Assembly: GCF_000739735.1 (NCBI RefSeq)
Contig: NZ_BBJF01000025.1
Span: 1-64,000, forward strand
Reading direction: 5' to 3'
Length of the DNA: 64,000 nucleotides
From: Paraburkholderia ginsengisoli NBRC 100965
GTDB lineage: Bacteria; Pseudomonadota; Gammaproteobacteria; Burkholderiales; Burkholderiaceae
In this document: one piece after another, positions 56,547 through 64,000 of the stretch
How the letters are laid out: each line of letters starts with the position of its first letter
Position numbering within the stretch: position 1 is the first letter of the stretch
The notes under the pieces: generated by a model
Seen by the model: the letters and a program-made list of their open reading frames with translations, nothing else
Database searches by the model: none
Told to the model about the DNA's origin: nothing
Position numbers and translations under genes: made by a program

Positions 56547-57122
56547 ATGACAATGCGTATTTTTATGCTCTTTGCTCTTTGGGTATTTTCGAGCCTCGCT
56601 GGTGCCAGCACGCTTTGCACCAGCAAAATAACTCGGGAGCTTGAGACGTGCGCAAGAAGTAACTTTGAGGTGTCGGACAGGCAATTGAATAGCGCTTATA
56701 AAATGCTCGCGTCCAGACTTCAGGGTGGAGACGCGCAAACTCTGCTGAAGGCTCAAAGAGCATGGCTCGCATACGAAGAAAAGACCTGCCAGGGTGCCTA
56801 TGATGTGACTAGCCCCGGAGAAGAATCGGGAATAGATAAATGGACCTGTCTGGATGGAATAACAAAAAACCGTACCAGAGAGTTGCAATATCTGGAGTCG
56901 GGCACTGGCTTGGACGATTTTTTTTATGCTGTCGATGTGGTTGCAAAATACTATGAAAGTGGCAACAGAGGCCGCTTTATTGACAAGCTCGCAGCCAGGG
57001 CGCTGGTCGACGATGAACAGGACTGGAATTCATACGTGACGGAAAACTGCAAGTTAGCGGCTTCCCGATTCAGCGAAGAGAAGAAGGATTGCATGGCCAG
57101 GCAAACTTTCTACCGCTACTGA
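56547..57122 (+). CDS. LprI/DUF1311-type lysozyme inhibitor, likely immunity protein
   Basis: 191 residues, 4 bp after the effector gene, with GGAGATGAATAG before the ATG. A signal peptide (IFMLFALWVFSSLAGAS) sends it to the periplasm. The LprI-type domain is clear in the first half: two cysteines, LETCARSNFEVSDRQLNSAYKMLASRL, LLKAQRAWLAYEEKTC and a later Cys. The C-terminal half is longer than in simple LprI proteins. LprI family members inhibit lysozyme, so an adjacent muramidase effector makes it a strong immunity candidate. Confidence 0.87.
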   Translation: MTMRIFMLFALWVFSSLAGASTLCTSKITRELETCARSNFEVSDRQLNSAYKMLASRLQGGDAQTLLKAQRAWLAYEEKTCQGAYDVTSPGEESGIDKWTCLDGITKNRTRELQYLESGTGLDDFFYAVDVVAKYYESGNRGRFIDKLAARALVDDEQDWNSYVTENCKLAASRFSEEKKDCMARQTFYRY

Positions 57123-57163
57123 ATTCGGCGCACGCGAAGCAACTCACAGAATGGAGGACGACC

Positions 57164-57796
57164 TTGCTGATTCCCGGTATCCGGCATGACCGCAGCGGAC
57201 TTTCGTTCTTCAGGGCTTTGCCGGTTTACGTTCTCTTTTTTGAAGACGATGATGGCGATCCCTGTCTGGTCACCGAAAAAACGGAGCAGGGTCAGGCAGT
57301 CGTGTGCTTTCTGTCCTCCTTCGACGCAATGATCGAAGCGGCTCACGCAGCGATATGCGGCTGGTTCTATGACGTGCTGCCCGCGTCCGACGTCGATTGG
57401 AGAGTGTTTCGCGATGCCGACCGACTCGGACTCATCGCCGACGTCCACCTGGGATGGCCTTGGTTCGATAGCGGTATTCTCGTGCGCCCCTCGGGCAGAC
57501 CCGCCAGGGTTAGCCGTTTGATGCACCACTGGGCACGCGTTCCGCTGACGTTCGAAGTGAACCCCGTCATCCTCGCGGAGTATTCACGGATACGTGAGCT
57601 TGCGGGGCTGTTCGCCTGGCAGGAGACTCACCGGGAGCTTTTGAACTGGGACAGTCAGCGTCTGCATCAGGTTGCCGGGCGCGCCCTCGGTTTGATTGAG
57701 CTAAAGCACGGTGATCCTAATGCATGCAGACAGATTGCCGTGTTCGATCCTGAGTTTGAACAATGGCATTGGGTCCCCTTCTCACAGGCGCCGTAG
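57164..57796 (+). CDS. Unknown protein in the T6SS island
   Basis: 210 residues with a TTG start at 57164. GGAGG 6 bases upstream decides this over the in-frame ATG at 57089, which would overlap the immunity gene. It contains LPVYVLFFEDDDGDPCLVTEKTEQGQAVVCFLS, a Trp-rich middle (AAICGWFYDVLPASDVDWRVFRDADRLG, HLGWPWFDSG) and a helical C-terminal half ending in EQWHWVPFSQ. No signal peptide, so cytoplasmic, and I do not recognise a family. Position between immunity and PAAR genes suggests an adaptor/chaperone or a second immunity factor. Confidence 0.7.
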   Translation: MLIPGIRHDRSGLSFFRALPVYVLFFEDDDGDPCLVTEKTEQGQAVVCFLSSFDAMIEAAHAAICGWFYDVLPASDVDWRVFRDADRLGLIADVHLGWPWFDSGILVRPSGRPARVSRLMHHWARVPLTFEVNPVILAEYSRIRELAGLFAWQETHRELLNWDSQRLHQVAGRALGLIELKHGDPNACRQIAVFDPEFEQWHWVPFSQAP

Positions 57797-57848
57797 CCAT
57801 TGGGCACGCCCGCGAGCTACTCACCAGACTGCGTTAAGGAAAACGGAA

Positions 57849-58148
57849 ATGAGCCTGCGTTACACCCTGCGTTACACCATTTGCGACGGCGATAAGAGTA
57901 CCGCCGGCGGGACCGTGATAGCACATCGCGCCGATAAGCTGGACGGCCGCGCGATAGCTTACGAGGGCGATCCGGTCGTGTGCCCGGCGTGCGGCACGAC
58001 TGGGTATATCGGTTGTGTGGGCGAGCGGGTTTTCAGCAAAGGGGTCAATGGTCGCCAGGAAGCGCTGAGCTACGATCGGTGCGTGTGCAATTGCGATCCC
58101 AGGCCGTTGCTGTTCGCGTCACAAAGACGGTCAGGCGTGTGCGCGTAG
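57849..58148 (+). CDS. PAAR-domain protein (T6SS spike tip)
   Basis: 99 residues from the ATG at 57849, with AAGGA upstream. It has the PAAR fold pattern: CDGDKSTAGGTVIAHR, AIAYEGDPVVCPACGTTGYIGCVG and a C-terminal CVCNCDPRP. The Cys clusters are candidates for the metal site that shapes the tip. No extra effector domain is attached. It probably caps the VgrG trimer encoded upstream. Confidence 0.87.
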   Translation: MSLRYTLRYTICDGDKSTAGGTVIAHRADKLDGRAIAYEGDPVVCPACGTTGYIGCVGERVFSKGVNGRQEALSYDRCVCNCDPRPLLFASQRRSGVCA

Positions 58149-58442
58149 CGGCGCCTCGGTGTCGAGCCAATCTCCGAAGTGCTGACTGTTCGCTAGCAAT
58201 GAGTCATCAGGGCACCCAGGTAACGACTCACATCCAGGTTGTCAAGATGACGACGAAAAGCCTGGGTTATCGCCAGTCCGCACTCCTTCGGACAACCCGT
58301 ATTTATCCACAAAAACCGTTCATAACCTTGTGGACAACTCCTGGCCAACCGCGATAACACCTTGAACGCAAGGCGAATTGTTAGTTGATGCAACGAACGC
58401 GCATCGTGCCTGCCGGCACGCTAAACGCCTTGCCCAACCGCC
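58149..58442. other. Intergenic region with two DnaA-box-like sites
   Basis: TTATCCACA (58303-58311) is a perfect DnaA box; TTGTGGACAA (58328-58337), inverted, differs from the consensus by one base. They lie between convergent genes (PAAR and the DedA/PAP2 fusion). No cluster, AT-rich unwinding element or dnaA/repA gene accompanies them. Confidence 0.45.
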
Positions 58443-60455
58443 TCACTCCACCGGCGACGCAAGCAACGACACCGGTACGCCATGACAATCCACCTTGGCC
58501 AGAACCGCCGCCCCAAATTCGGCACCCCCTGGCCCACGCCCATCGAACGAAGCGGAGGTAGCCGCCTGCCTGTCCACCCGCAGAATATTGATCGGCCACG
58601 ATGGTCGCGAAAGCCGCTCATGCGCGAGCGCACCCACCCACAGCGGCGTCGCGGACGTCCCATTCCCCACCGCATAACCGCTTGGCCAGAAGCGCAGCAC
58701 GTCGCGCTCGGCCCGCGTGTCGCCGGGACGCATGAAGACCAGCGACGACGGCACACCGTTGTTGAGCTTCGGCAGGACCGGCAGCGATACAGCCGCGACA
58801 TCGGGCGACGCGAGCGAGAGCAGGCTGTGCGCGGACACGTCGGTGCCCTCGACCCATCCCTGCGCGCGCAGTCGTCCACGGATCGAATCGAGGTCCGATA
58901 CCCATTGCAGCGTGATCGGTTCCTTGCGGTCGCCGCCCATATCCGAGCGATAACACGGTAGGCGCTTCCACACGGAGAGCGTCCACTCGGACTGCGTGAC
59001 CAGCACGGGCGGCACGCGCTGCGCGCTGACAGGCGGCATCGCCGGATTGACACCGAGCTGCGCGCCCACGCTGACCAGCACGACCACCAGCATCACCATC
59101 GGCATGAACGTCCGCGACGGCGGCGCTTGCGGATGGCGCCACATCGCCGTCAGCGCGACGATCGCCACCCACGCATACGCGAGCGCGGCGCCGCCGATCG
59201 CATCCGACAGCCAGTAGCGCCCGAAGTACACCCCCGCGAGCGCGACCACGATCACCACGATCGTGCTGGCCGCCGCCACCAGCACGCCCTCCAGCTTGCC
59301 GACCCGGCGCGCCAGCAGGAACGCGAGAAAGCCGTACACGATGACCGTCGCGGCGACGTGATTGCTCGGAAACACATAGTGCGCGGTCATCAGTTCCTCG
59401 GGCGGCGCACGGTGCATCGCGAACTGCAGCGCGAAGATCAGCAATTGGGAAAACACCACCGCGGCAAGCCAGTAGCCGATGGTGCGCCAACGCCGCTCCC
59501 ACAGCATCCACACCACGACCATCACGATCAGCGCTGTCAGCGTGATGCCGCTGCCGAGCGTCGCGAGACTCGCGAAGACGGTGTCGCTCCACGGCGTGCG
59601 CACCGATTGCAGGAAGTGATAGACGGACTGATCGACGGTCGTCAGCGGATCGCCGCTGAGGACATCGCCAAGGACGCCGAAGAAAAGCGCGCCGGCCACC
59701 AGCACCACCAGCGAGGTCACGAGGATGTGCGTCGCGTCGGGCGTGTCGGGATCGAGCATCTTGCGCGCGGCCCGGCCGAGCGGCCCGGGATGCCGGCACG
59801 CCCAACTGCCGAGATGGCGGCCCGCCGCGCTCGACCACGCATTCGCGTGCGACAGCAGGAAGCCCGCGCCGCGAAAGCTCAGCCAGACGATGCACACCAG
59901 CAGCGCGAGAATCACGACGAGCCGGAACGACACCGCGCCGGCCAGCAGCACCGACGCACCGAACACGACGCCGGGCAGGATATGGGCGGGCGCCCACAGC
60001 AGCGCGGACAACACGTTCATCGCGTAGAAGCGCAGCGGCGGCATGCCGAGCATGCCCGCGACGACCGGCACGATGGCCCGCAACGGTCCGATGAAACGCG
60101 CGAGCACGACGCTCTTCGCGCCATGTTTGAGAAAGAAGCGCTGGCCCGCGTCGAGCAGTTCGGGGTGCTTGCGGAATGGCCAGAGCTGGACGATCCGTTC
60201 CTTGTAGCGTCCGCCGAGCCAGAAGCTCATGCCATCGCCGGCGATAGCGCCCGCGATTGCCCACACGAATACCCAGCCGAGGCTCAGCGAGCCGGTGCCG
60301 GTCAACGCGCCGGCGAGGAACATCGCGGTGCTGCCGGGAATGAACGTGCCGATCACCGCAATGGCTTCGAGAAAGGCCGCCAGAAAGACGATCGTGAGCA
60401 TCCATGCCGAGTGGCCGGCTAGCTGATGCAGGAGGTGGATGTAGGCGTGCTCCAT
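58443..60455 (-). CDS. DedA/PAP2/LssY three-domain membrane protein
   Basis: 670 residues. The N-terminal DedA domain (about 15-195) has FIPGSTAMFLAGAL, FRKHPELLDAGQRFFLKHGAKSVVLARFIGPLRAIVPVVAGM. A PAP2-type multi-helix domain (about 235-440) has FPSNHVAA as the motif with the proton-transferring His. Its other motifs are degenerate: LQFAMHRAPP for K-x6-RP, and AGVYFGRYWLSD where SR-x5-H-x3-D is expected. The LssY C-terminal domain (about 485-665) has WTLSVWKRLPCYRSDMGGDR. DedA proteins move lipid carriers across the membrane, and PAP2 proteins dephosphorylate them. Phosphatase activity of this copy is doubtful. Confidence 0.88.
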   Translation of the reverse strand: MEHAYIHLLHQLAGHSAWMLTIVFLAAFLEAIAVIGTFIPGSTAMFLAGALTGTGSLSLGWVFVWAIAGAIAGDGMSFWLGGRYKERIVQLWPFRKHPELLDAGQRFFLKHGAKSVVLARFIGPLRAIVPVVAGMLGMPPLRFYAMNVLSALLWAPAHILPGVVFGASVLLAGAVSFRLVVILALLVCIVWLSFRGAGFLLSHANAWSSAAGRHLGSWACRHPGPLGRAARKMLDPDTPDATHILVTSLVVLVAGALFFGVLGDVLSGDPLTTVDQSVYHFLQSVRTPWSDTVFASLATLGSGITLTALIVMVVVWMLWERRWRTIGYWLAAVVFSQLLIFALQFAMHRAPPEELMTAHYVFPSNHVAATVIVYGFLAFLLARRVGKLEGVLVAAASTIVVIVVALAGVYFGRYWLSDAIGGAALAYAWVAIVALTAMWRHPQAPPSRTFMPMVMLVVVLVSVGAQLGVNPAMPPVSAQRVPPVLVTQSEWTLSVWKRLPCYRSDMGGDRKEPITLQWVSDLDSIRGRLRAQGWVEGTDVSAHSLLSLASPDVAAVSLPVLPKLNNGVPSSLVFMRPGDTRAERDVLRFWPSGYAVGNGTSATPLWVGALAHERLSRPSWPINILRVDRQAATSASFDGRGPGGAEFGAAVLAKVDCHGVPVSLLASPVE

Positions 60456-60790
60456 CGTGCTCGATCGGCCGTTCTGGCGTAACGATCGATCATAACGCGC
60501 ACGGGGGCGCTCTTATTCCTTTTTAGAAATCGGCCGACGTGTGGCGGATGTCGAAGTCGACTCCCGTCAGCGTAAATGCGCGTGCGGTATGGATCGCGGC
60601 GGGCTCATCCGCAAGTCGTCTGGAGAAAGACGATGCGCGCGCCGGGGGTCGGCGGCGTGAAATTTTTCGCCGGGTCAGGCCATGCCGAGCCGAGGCGGAT
60701 TGTCTGGCAACCGTGACCCTCCGCATAACGCGGAGCGTCGTCAGGCTTGCTTCATCCCTCTTGCGCTACACATGTTCAAGGCCCTCAAGC
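60456..60790. other. Intergenic region, no gene seen
   Basis: About 335 bases upstream of the DedA/PAP2 gene and downstream of the HD gene on the same strand. Frames here have poor composition. Probably contains the DedA/PAP2 promoter. No repeat or hairpin with a T-tract was found. Confidence 0.4.
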
Positions 60791-61435
60791 TCAAATCTCA
60801 TCGGCGAATTCATCGACGAAACGCTGCAGGCGCGCGTGCCGAATCGCAGCCAGCCGTGCGCCGGTCGCCGTCTGAAAACCGGACGCCAGTTTCAGCAGCT
60901 TGGTCTGGAAATGGTCGAGCGTGTAGCGCGTATCGTCGAGCGGCCGTTGCGTCGCGTGCGGATCGGCCGGGTCGTAGAGCGCGCGGCCTAGCCGTCCGGC
61001 TACGTAGAAGCAGCGCGCCACGCCCAGCATGCCGATCGCGTCGAGCCGGTCGGCATCTTGCAAGCTTTGTGCTTCGAGCGTGGCCGGCGCGATGCCGGCC
61101 GAAAAACTGTGCGCCGCGATCGCATGCGCGACGGCCTCGACCTGGGCCTCCGGCCAGCCGAGCGACCTCAGCACGCCAGCCGCTTTATCGGCGGACAGCC
61201 GCGACGCCTGGGCGCGTAACGGCGAGTTCTTCTCAACGGCCACGCAGTCGTGCAGCAGCGTCGCGGCGAACAGCACCTGCGCATCGCCGCCTTCCTCGGC
61301 ATGGATGGTCGCCGCGTTCTTCCAGACGCGTTGCAGATGCGAGGTGTCGTGCGAGCCGTCGCCGTTGTCGTCGAAAGCGTGCGGCTGCAGGGTGCGGGCG
61401 AGGTCCTGGAAGGGGGCGAAGGCGGCGGTCGTCAT
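60791..61435 (-). CDS. HD-domain phosphohydrolase-like protein
   Basis: 214 residues. Metal-binding motifs in order are His in DGSHDTSHLQRV, His-Asp in LLHDCVAVEKN, His in AIAAHSFSAG and Asp in QDADRLDAIGMLG. This pattern fits the YedJ/PF01966 type of HD hydrolases, which act on nucleotides or phosphate esters in the cytoplasm. The gene is divergent from the secreted protein at 61598. The substrate is unknown. Confidence 0.87.
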   Translation of the reverse strand: MTTAAFAPFQDLARTLQPHAFDDNGDGSHDTSHLQRVWKNAATIHAEEGGDAQVLFAATLLHDCVAVEKNSPLRAQASRLSADKAAGVLRSLGWPEAQVEAVAHAIAAHSFSAGIAPATLEAQSLQDADRLDAIGMLGVARCFYVAGRLGRALYDPADPHATQRPLDDTRYTLDHFQTKLLKLASGFQTATGARLAAIRHARLQRFVDEFADEI

Positions 61436-61597
61436 CGGCTTGGATCGAGTGAAGAAAAAGCTGGCGATTATCGCGCATCGCGAGCCGGCCGCCGATTGTG
61501 CGCGCGTGAACGAAGCAGCGCGCGCGCCGTCTTACGTGTTGAGCGCTCCGCTGTGCGGGCAGCGCGCTGGCAATCCAATGATGTGACGGAGTGGGCT

Positions 61598-61948
61598 ATG
61601 AGGATCGTAACGGGCAGTATTGCGATGTCGATGGCGGCGCTGTTGATCGGTATCGCGGGCGCCGCCGATGCGCAGCAGTCGGGCAACGCCGGCGTCGACC
61701 TGGGCGGCGCACCGGGAGGCAGCGCGAATCAGACGGGCGTCGCGCCGGGAATGGGGGCGGGCACGGGGTTGAAGCCCAATAGTCCGATGCCGGGCACCGG
61801 CACGTCGGCAGGAACGCCGGCCGGCGCGACCGGCCGCATCAACTCGGGGCCGGCGCTCAACAACATGCGCGCAAACGGCACGAGCCTGGATATGAACCCC
61901 GATCCGCGCGCGCCGAACGTGACCGGCAGGGCGGCGCCGCGTCGGTAG
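61598..61948 (+). CDS. Small secreted Gly/Ala/Pro-rich protein
   Basis: 116 residues from the ATG at 61598, with GGAG upstream. A signal peptide (MSMAALLIGIAGAADA) is cleaved probably after ADA. The mature part is low-complexity, rich in Gly, Pro, Thr and Asn (VDLGGAPGGSANQTG, LKPNSPMPGTGTSAG), with no cysteine. Similar short periplasmic proteins of unknown function are common in Burkholderiaceae. It precedes the OsmC gene by 100 bp. Confidence 0.65.
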   Translation: MRIVTGSIAMSMAALLIGIAGAADAQQSGNAGVDLGGAPGGSANQTGVAPGMGAGTGLKPNSPMPGTGTSAGTPAGATGRINSGPALNNMRANGTSLDMNPDPRAPNVTGRAAPRR

Positions 61949-62048
61949 CGAATGCGTCGCGCGCGCACAGGTTCGGCTCGTTGCCGCGCACACCGCGTAT
62001 AAAATGCACGTCCTGGCAGCCGGGTGTTTCTTCGACTAAGGAGCGGTG

Positions 62049-62525
62049 ATGGCGTACGGCGAGCACAAATACAAAGTCTCGGTGCAATGGATGGGCAATC
62101 GCGGAAGCGGCACATCCGGATACCGCGATTACGGTCGCGATCATGTGATTACGGCAGGCGGCAAGCCAGCCATTCCGGGTTCGTCGGATGCGGCTTTTCT
62201 CGGCGACGCCAACCGCTGGAACCCGGAGGACCTGCTGGTCGCGTCGGCCTGCGCGTGTCACAAGCTCTGGTATCTGCATTTGTGCGCGGATGCCGGCATC
62301 GTGGTGCTCGACTATCGTGACGATGCCGAAGGCACCATGCTCGACAGCGCGCAGCAAGGCCGCTTTTCACAGATCGTTCTGCGCCCGCGCGTCGTGATTC
62401 GGGCGGGGGACGATGTCGAACAGGCCACGCATCTGCATCACGTGGCGCACGAGAAGTGCTACATCGCGAACTCGGTCAACTTTCCGATTCGCTGCGAGCC
62501 GGTTATCGAAACACAAGCGCGTTGA
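62049..62525 (+). CDS. OsmC/Ohr-family protein
   Basis: 158 residues from the ATG at 62049 (AAGGAG upstream; the GTG one codon earlier is less well spaced). The OsmC-type pattern includes WNPEDLLVASACACHKLWYLHLC, with the first conserved Cys, and HEKCYIANSVNFPI with the second. The two Cys reduce organic hydroperoxides in this family, using lipoyl proteins or thiols. It is cytoplasmic. A strong terminator follows. It stands as a probable single-gene transcript. Confidence 0.9.
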   Translation: MAYGEHKYKVSVQWMGNRGSGTSGYRDYGRDHVITAGGKPAIPGSSDAAFLGDANRWNPEDLLVASACACHKLWYLHLCADAGIVVLDYRDDAEGTMLDSAQQGRFSQIVLRPRVVIRAGDDVEQATHLHHVAHEKCYIANSVNFPIRCEPVIETQAR

Positions 62526-62602
62526 CTCGGGCTGTGCTGGCTGTCGGCTGTTCCTGTGTTCGGCAATAGTGGCGCTTATGCGCGTGCGAGGTTCGATAGC
62601 GG

Positions 62603-62629
62603 AATGCTTCGTTTAACGAAGCATTTTTT
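62603..62629 (+). terminator. Rho-independent terminator after the OsmC gene
   Basis: AATGCTTCG (62603-62611), loop TTTAA, CGAAGCATT (62617-62625), then a T run to 62629. Perfect 9-bp stem with a T-tract, 78 bp after the OsmC stop. Confidence 0.88.
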
Positions 62630-62778
62630 CATGGCGGCAGCGCTGCCGCTGGCGCTAAGCATCTGAGCCGTGCGCAGAGCACGTGCACCCGCGCAAAGCA
62701 ACGCGCTACAAACACGCAAGCGCCGCCCATTGCGTCAAAGCCCCCGCTCGCCGCCAGCCGAGCGGCCGCCTTCCGCGC

Positions 62779-63012
62779 TCAGCGATTGCCGTCGAGCAGA
62801 TCGCCGAGCAATTCGTCGAACGCGGCTTGCGCATCTTCCAGTTCCTGCAACGCGGCATCGAACGTTTGCAACGCGAACTGGGAGGGCTTGCCGCTGCCGG
62901 CGGGCGGGAATTGCGATTGCAGCGAAGCAAAGGCCGTCTGCACCCGTTTGGTCGCGGTCAGTACGCGCTCCATCGCGGCTGATTCTTCGGCTCGCGCCTT
63001 CTCGTGTTCCAT
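62779..63012 (-). CDS. Small coiled-coil-type hypothetical protein
   Basis: 77 residues from the ATG at 63012, with GGAG 6 bases upstream. Nearly all helical, with regularly spaced hydrophobics (AMERVLTATKRVQTAFASLQ, then FDAALQELEDAQAAFDELL). No signal peptide. It resembles small helical accessory proteins; I do not recognise the family. It lies 75 bp after the Lrp/AsnC gene on the same strand and may be co-transcribed. Confidence 0.6.
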   Translation of the reverse strand: MEHEKARAEESAAMERVLTATKRVQTAFASLQSQFPPAGSGKPSQFALQTFDAALQELEDAQAAFDELLGDLLDGNR

Positions 63013-63087
63013 GAAAACTCCGTGATCGTCTGGTTTCGTCTGGTCGGCTTGCGCCGTCTCAAAGGGGTGACTATGCCACGTCCGCGT

Positions 63088-63555
63088 TCAGGATAGCGGC
63101 AAGCCGCCGTTGGCCTTCACCTCGCGCAACGACAACGACGACTCCACCGACGTCACGCCCGGCAGGCTGCGCATCTCGTCGCGCATAAAGGTGCCGTAAT
63201 CGTCGAGATCGCGCGCGACCACTTGCAGGATGTAATCGGCGCTGCCGGACACGTTGTGGCACGCGAGAATGCGCGGGATGGCCTGCACTTCGCGCTCGAA
63301 GCGCGTCGCCACCGTGCGGTCGTGCACCGCGAAGCGCACGTAGACGAACGCGACGACGCCGAAACCGAGCGCGGAGCGCGACAGCATTGCGCGGTACTGG
63401 TCGATGTAGCCGTCGCTTTCGAGGCGTTTGAGCCGGCGCGCGCACGGCGTTTCGCTGAGGCCGACCGTTTCGGCGAGCCGCGCATTCGACATGCGGCCAT
63501 CGTTCTGAAGCGCGGCGAGAATCGCGCGGTCTGTCTTGTCGAGCTCGGTTGTCAT
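63088..63555 (-). CDS. Lrp/AsnC-family transcriptional regulator
   Basis: 155 residues. The N-terminal helix-turn-helix is LDKTDRAILAALQNDGRMSN then LAETVGLSETPCARRLKRLE. The C-terminal ligand-binding (RAM) domain includes DYILQVVARDLDDYGTFM and the terminal VTSVESSLSLREVK. Family members bind amino acids and work as dimers or octamers. It is divergent from the LysE-type exporter at 63712, 156 bp away. This is the usual arrangement for a regulator of amino-acid export. Confidence 0.92.
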   Translation of the reverse strand: MTTELDKTDRAILAALQNDGRMSNARLAETVGLSETPCARRLKRLESDGYIDQYRAMLSRSALGFGVVAFVYVRFAVHDRTVATRFEREVQAIPRILACHNVSGSADYILQVVARDLDDYGTFMRDEMRSLPGVTSVESSLSLREVKANGGLPLS

Positions 63556-63711
63556 GACTGGGAAACGGCTTGCGGTGAGTGAGGGGAACGCGTGGCCTTA
63601 GGCACCAATATTAGCGCATTCCACTAAATTGTCTCCATGCGGCCCAGAAATTCGCCAGCAAACCCTCCGTCCACGATAGCAACATAGAGGTCTCGAATAC
63701 AGGAGGTTCCG

Positions 63712-64000
63712 ATGATTTCCGCACACCTGCTGGCCGTCTACATCGCCGCGTTGGTCGTGGTCTACGCGGTGCCCGGACCGGACATGGCGCTGGTTTTGCA
63801 AACCAGCATTGGACGCGGCATGCGCAGCGGTTTCGCGGCCGCCGGCGGTCTTGGCCTGGCGCGGGCCGCGCACGTGACGCTCTCCGCTTGCGGCGTGGCG
63901 GCGCTGTTGCGCAACGCGCCGTGGCTATACGACGTGGTGCGCTATGGCGGCGCGGTGTATCTCGCGTGGGTGGGGATCCAGATCTTCCGCTCGCCGGTTT
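63712..64000 (+). CDS. LysE/RhtB-family amino-acid exporter, 3' truncated by window
   Basis: The first 96 codons are visible, from the ATG at 63712, with AGGAGG upstream. The family N-terminus is clear: AALVVVYAVPGPDMALVLQTSIGRGMRSGFAAAGGLGLARA, then LLRNAPWLYDVVRYGGAVYLAWVGIQIF. The PGPD motif and following helix are the RhtB signature. Inner-membrane exporter. It is divergent from an Lrp/AsnC regulator that probably controls it. Substrate not deducible. Confidence 0.92.
   Translation, partial: MISAHLLAVYIAALVVVYAVPGPDMALVLQTSIGRGMRSGFAAAGGLGLARAAHVTLSACGVAALLRNAPWLYDVVRYGGAVYLAWVGIQIFRSPV

Noticed and set aside
58303-58337. Replication origin at the DnaA-box pair
   Set aside because: Only two boxes, no AT-rich unwinding region and no replication genes nearby.
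59127-60422. 431-codon frame antisense to the DedA/PAP2 fusion
   Set aside because: Arg/Glu/His-rich low-complexity product, no domain, opposite a well supported membrane protein.

Overview
The window looks like chromosome from a Burkholderiaceae bacterium, most likely Paraburkholderia or a close relative. It has high GC content with strong GC bias at third codon positions. It carries families concentrated in that group (DUF2827, DUF2844/DUF3443, DUF4865), a chromosomal benABCD-catA benzoate cluster, and a second groESL. No rRNA, tRNA, CRISPR array or insertion sequence was recognised.

Layout. (1) 1-6.8 kb: the 3' end of a trimeric autotransporter adhesin with a very Ser/Thr-rich repetitive stalk, followed by three DUF2827 paralogues and a small secreted protein. 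(2) 6.8-11.6 kb: small lineage-specific proteins, an OmpA-type lipoprotein, and a DUF2844-DUF3443 pair whose second member carries pepsin-like DTGS/DSGS motifs. (3) 11.6-15.5 kb: a long non-coding stretch, a fused double alpha/beta-hydrolase and galU. (4) 15.8-24.6 kb: benzoate catabolism, with a BenM/CatM-type LysR regulator divergent from catA-benABCD-ridA-benK, a terminator, and a second BenD-like dehydrogenase. (5) 24.8-29 kb: a polar amino-acid-type ABC importer without an adjacent ATPase, a LysR regulator, a DUF4865 gene and a small broken membrane-protein gene. (6) 29-41.3 kb: sulfonate/nitrilotriacetate-type material, with two FMN-dependent monooxygenases, a complete ABC importer, an orphan binding protein, an SDR and a CmcJ/NvfI-type oxidoreductase gene with an internal stop. 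This region is split by a CIRCE-controlled groES-groEL pair whose GroEL lacks the GGM tail. (7) 41.5-46.5 kb: a quorum-sensing-like locus. It has a response regulator/kinase protein (PhcQ-like), a CqsS-type membrane hybrid kinase with two REC domains and an Hpt-like domain, and immediately upstream of the kinase a protein resembling long-chain acyl-ACP reductase. (8) 47-51 kb: outer-membrane phospholipase A, a hypothetical protein, a phytanoyl-CoA dioxygenase-type enzyme and a sulfotransferase. (9) 51.4-58.1 kb: a type VI secretion vgrG island with a large lysozyme-type effector, an LprI-type lysozyme inhibitor as likely immunity, an unknown protein and a PAAR tip. (10) 58.4-64 kb: a DedA/PAP2/LssY fusion, an HD hydrolase, a secreted protein, an OsmC protein, an Lrp/AsnC regulator and a divergent LysE-family exporter cut by the window end.

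The most promising undescribed system is region 7. A putative acyl-carrier reductase lies 16 bp upstream of a CqsS-family sensor, the usual signal-synthase/sensor arrangement of cqsA/cqsS, lqsA/lqsS and phcB/phcS, but with a different enzyme class in the synthase position. Secondary leads are possible glycosylation of the Ser/Thr-rich adhesin by DUF2827 proteins, DUF3443 as a pepsin-fold lipoprotein, and the lysozyme/LprI effector-immunity pair.
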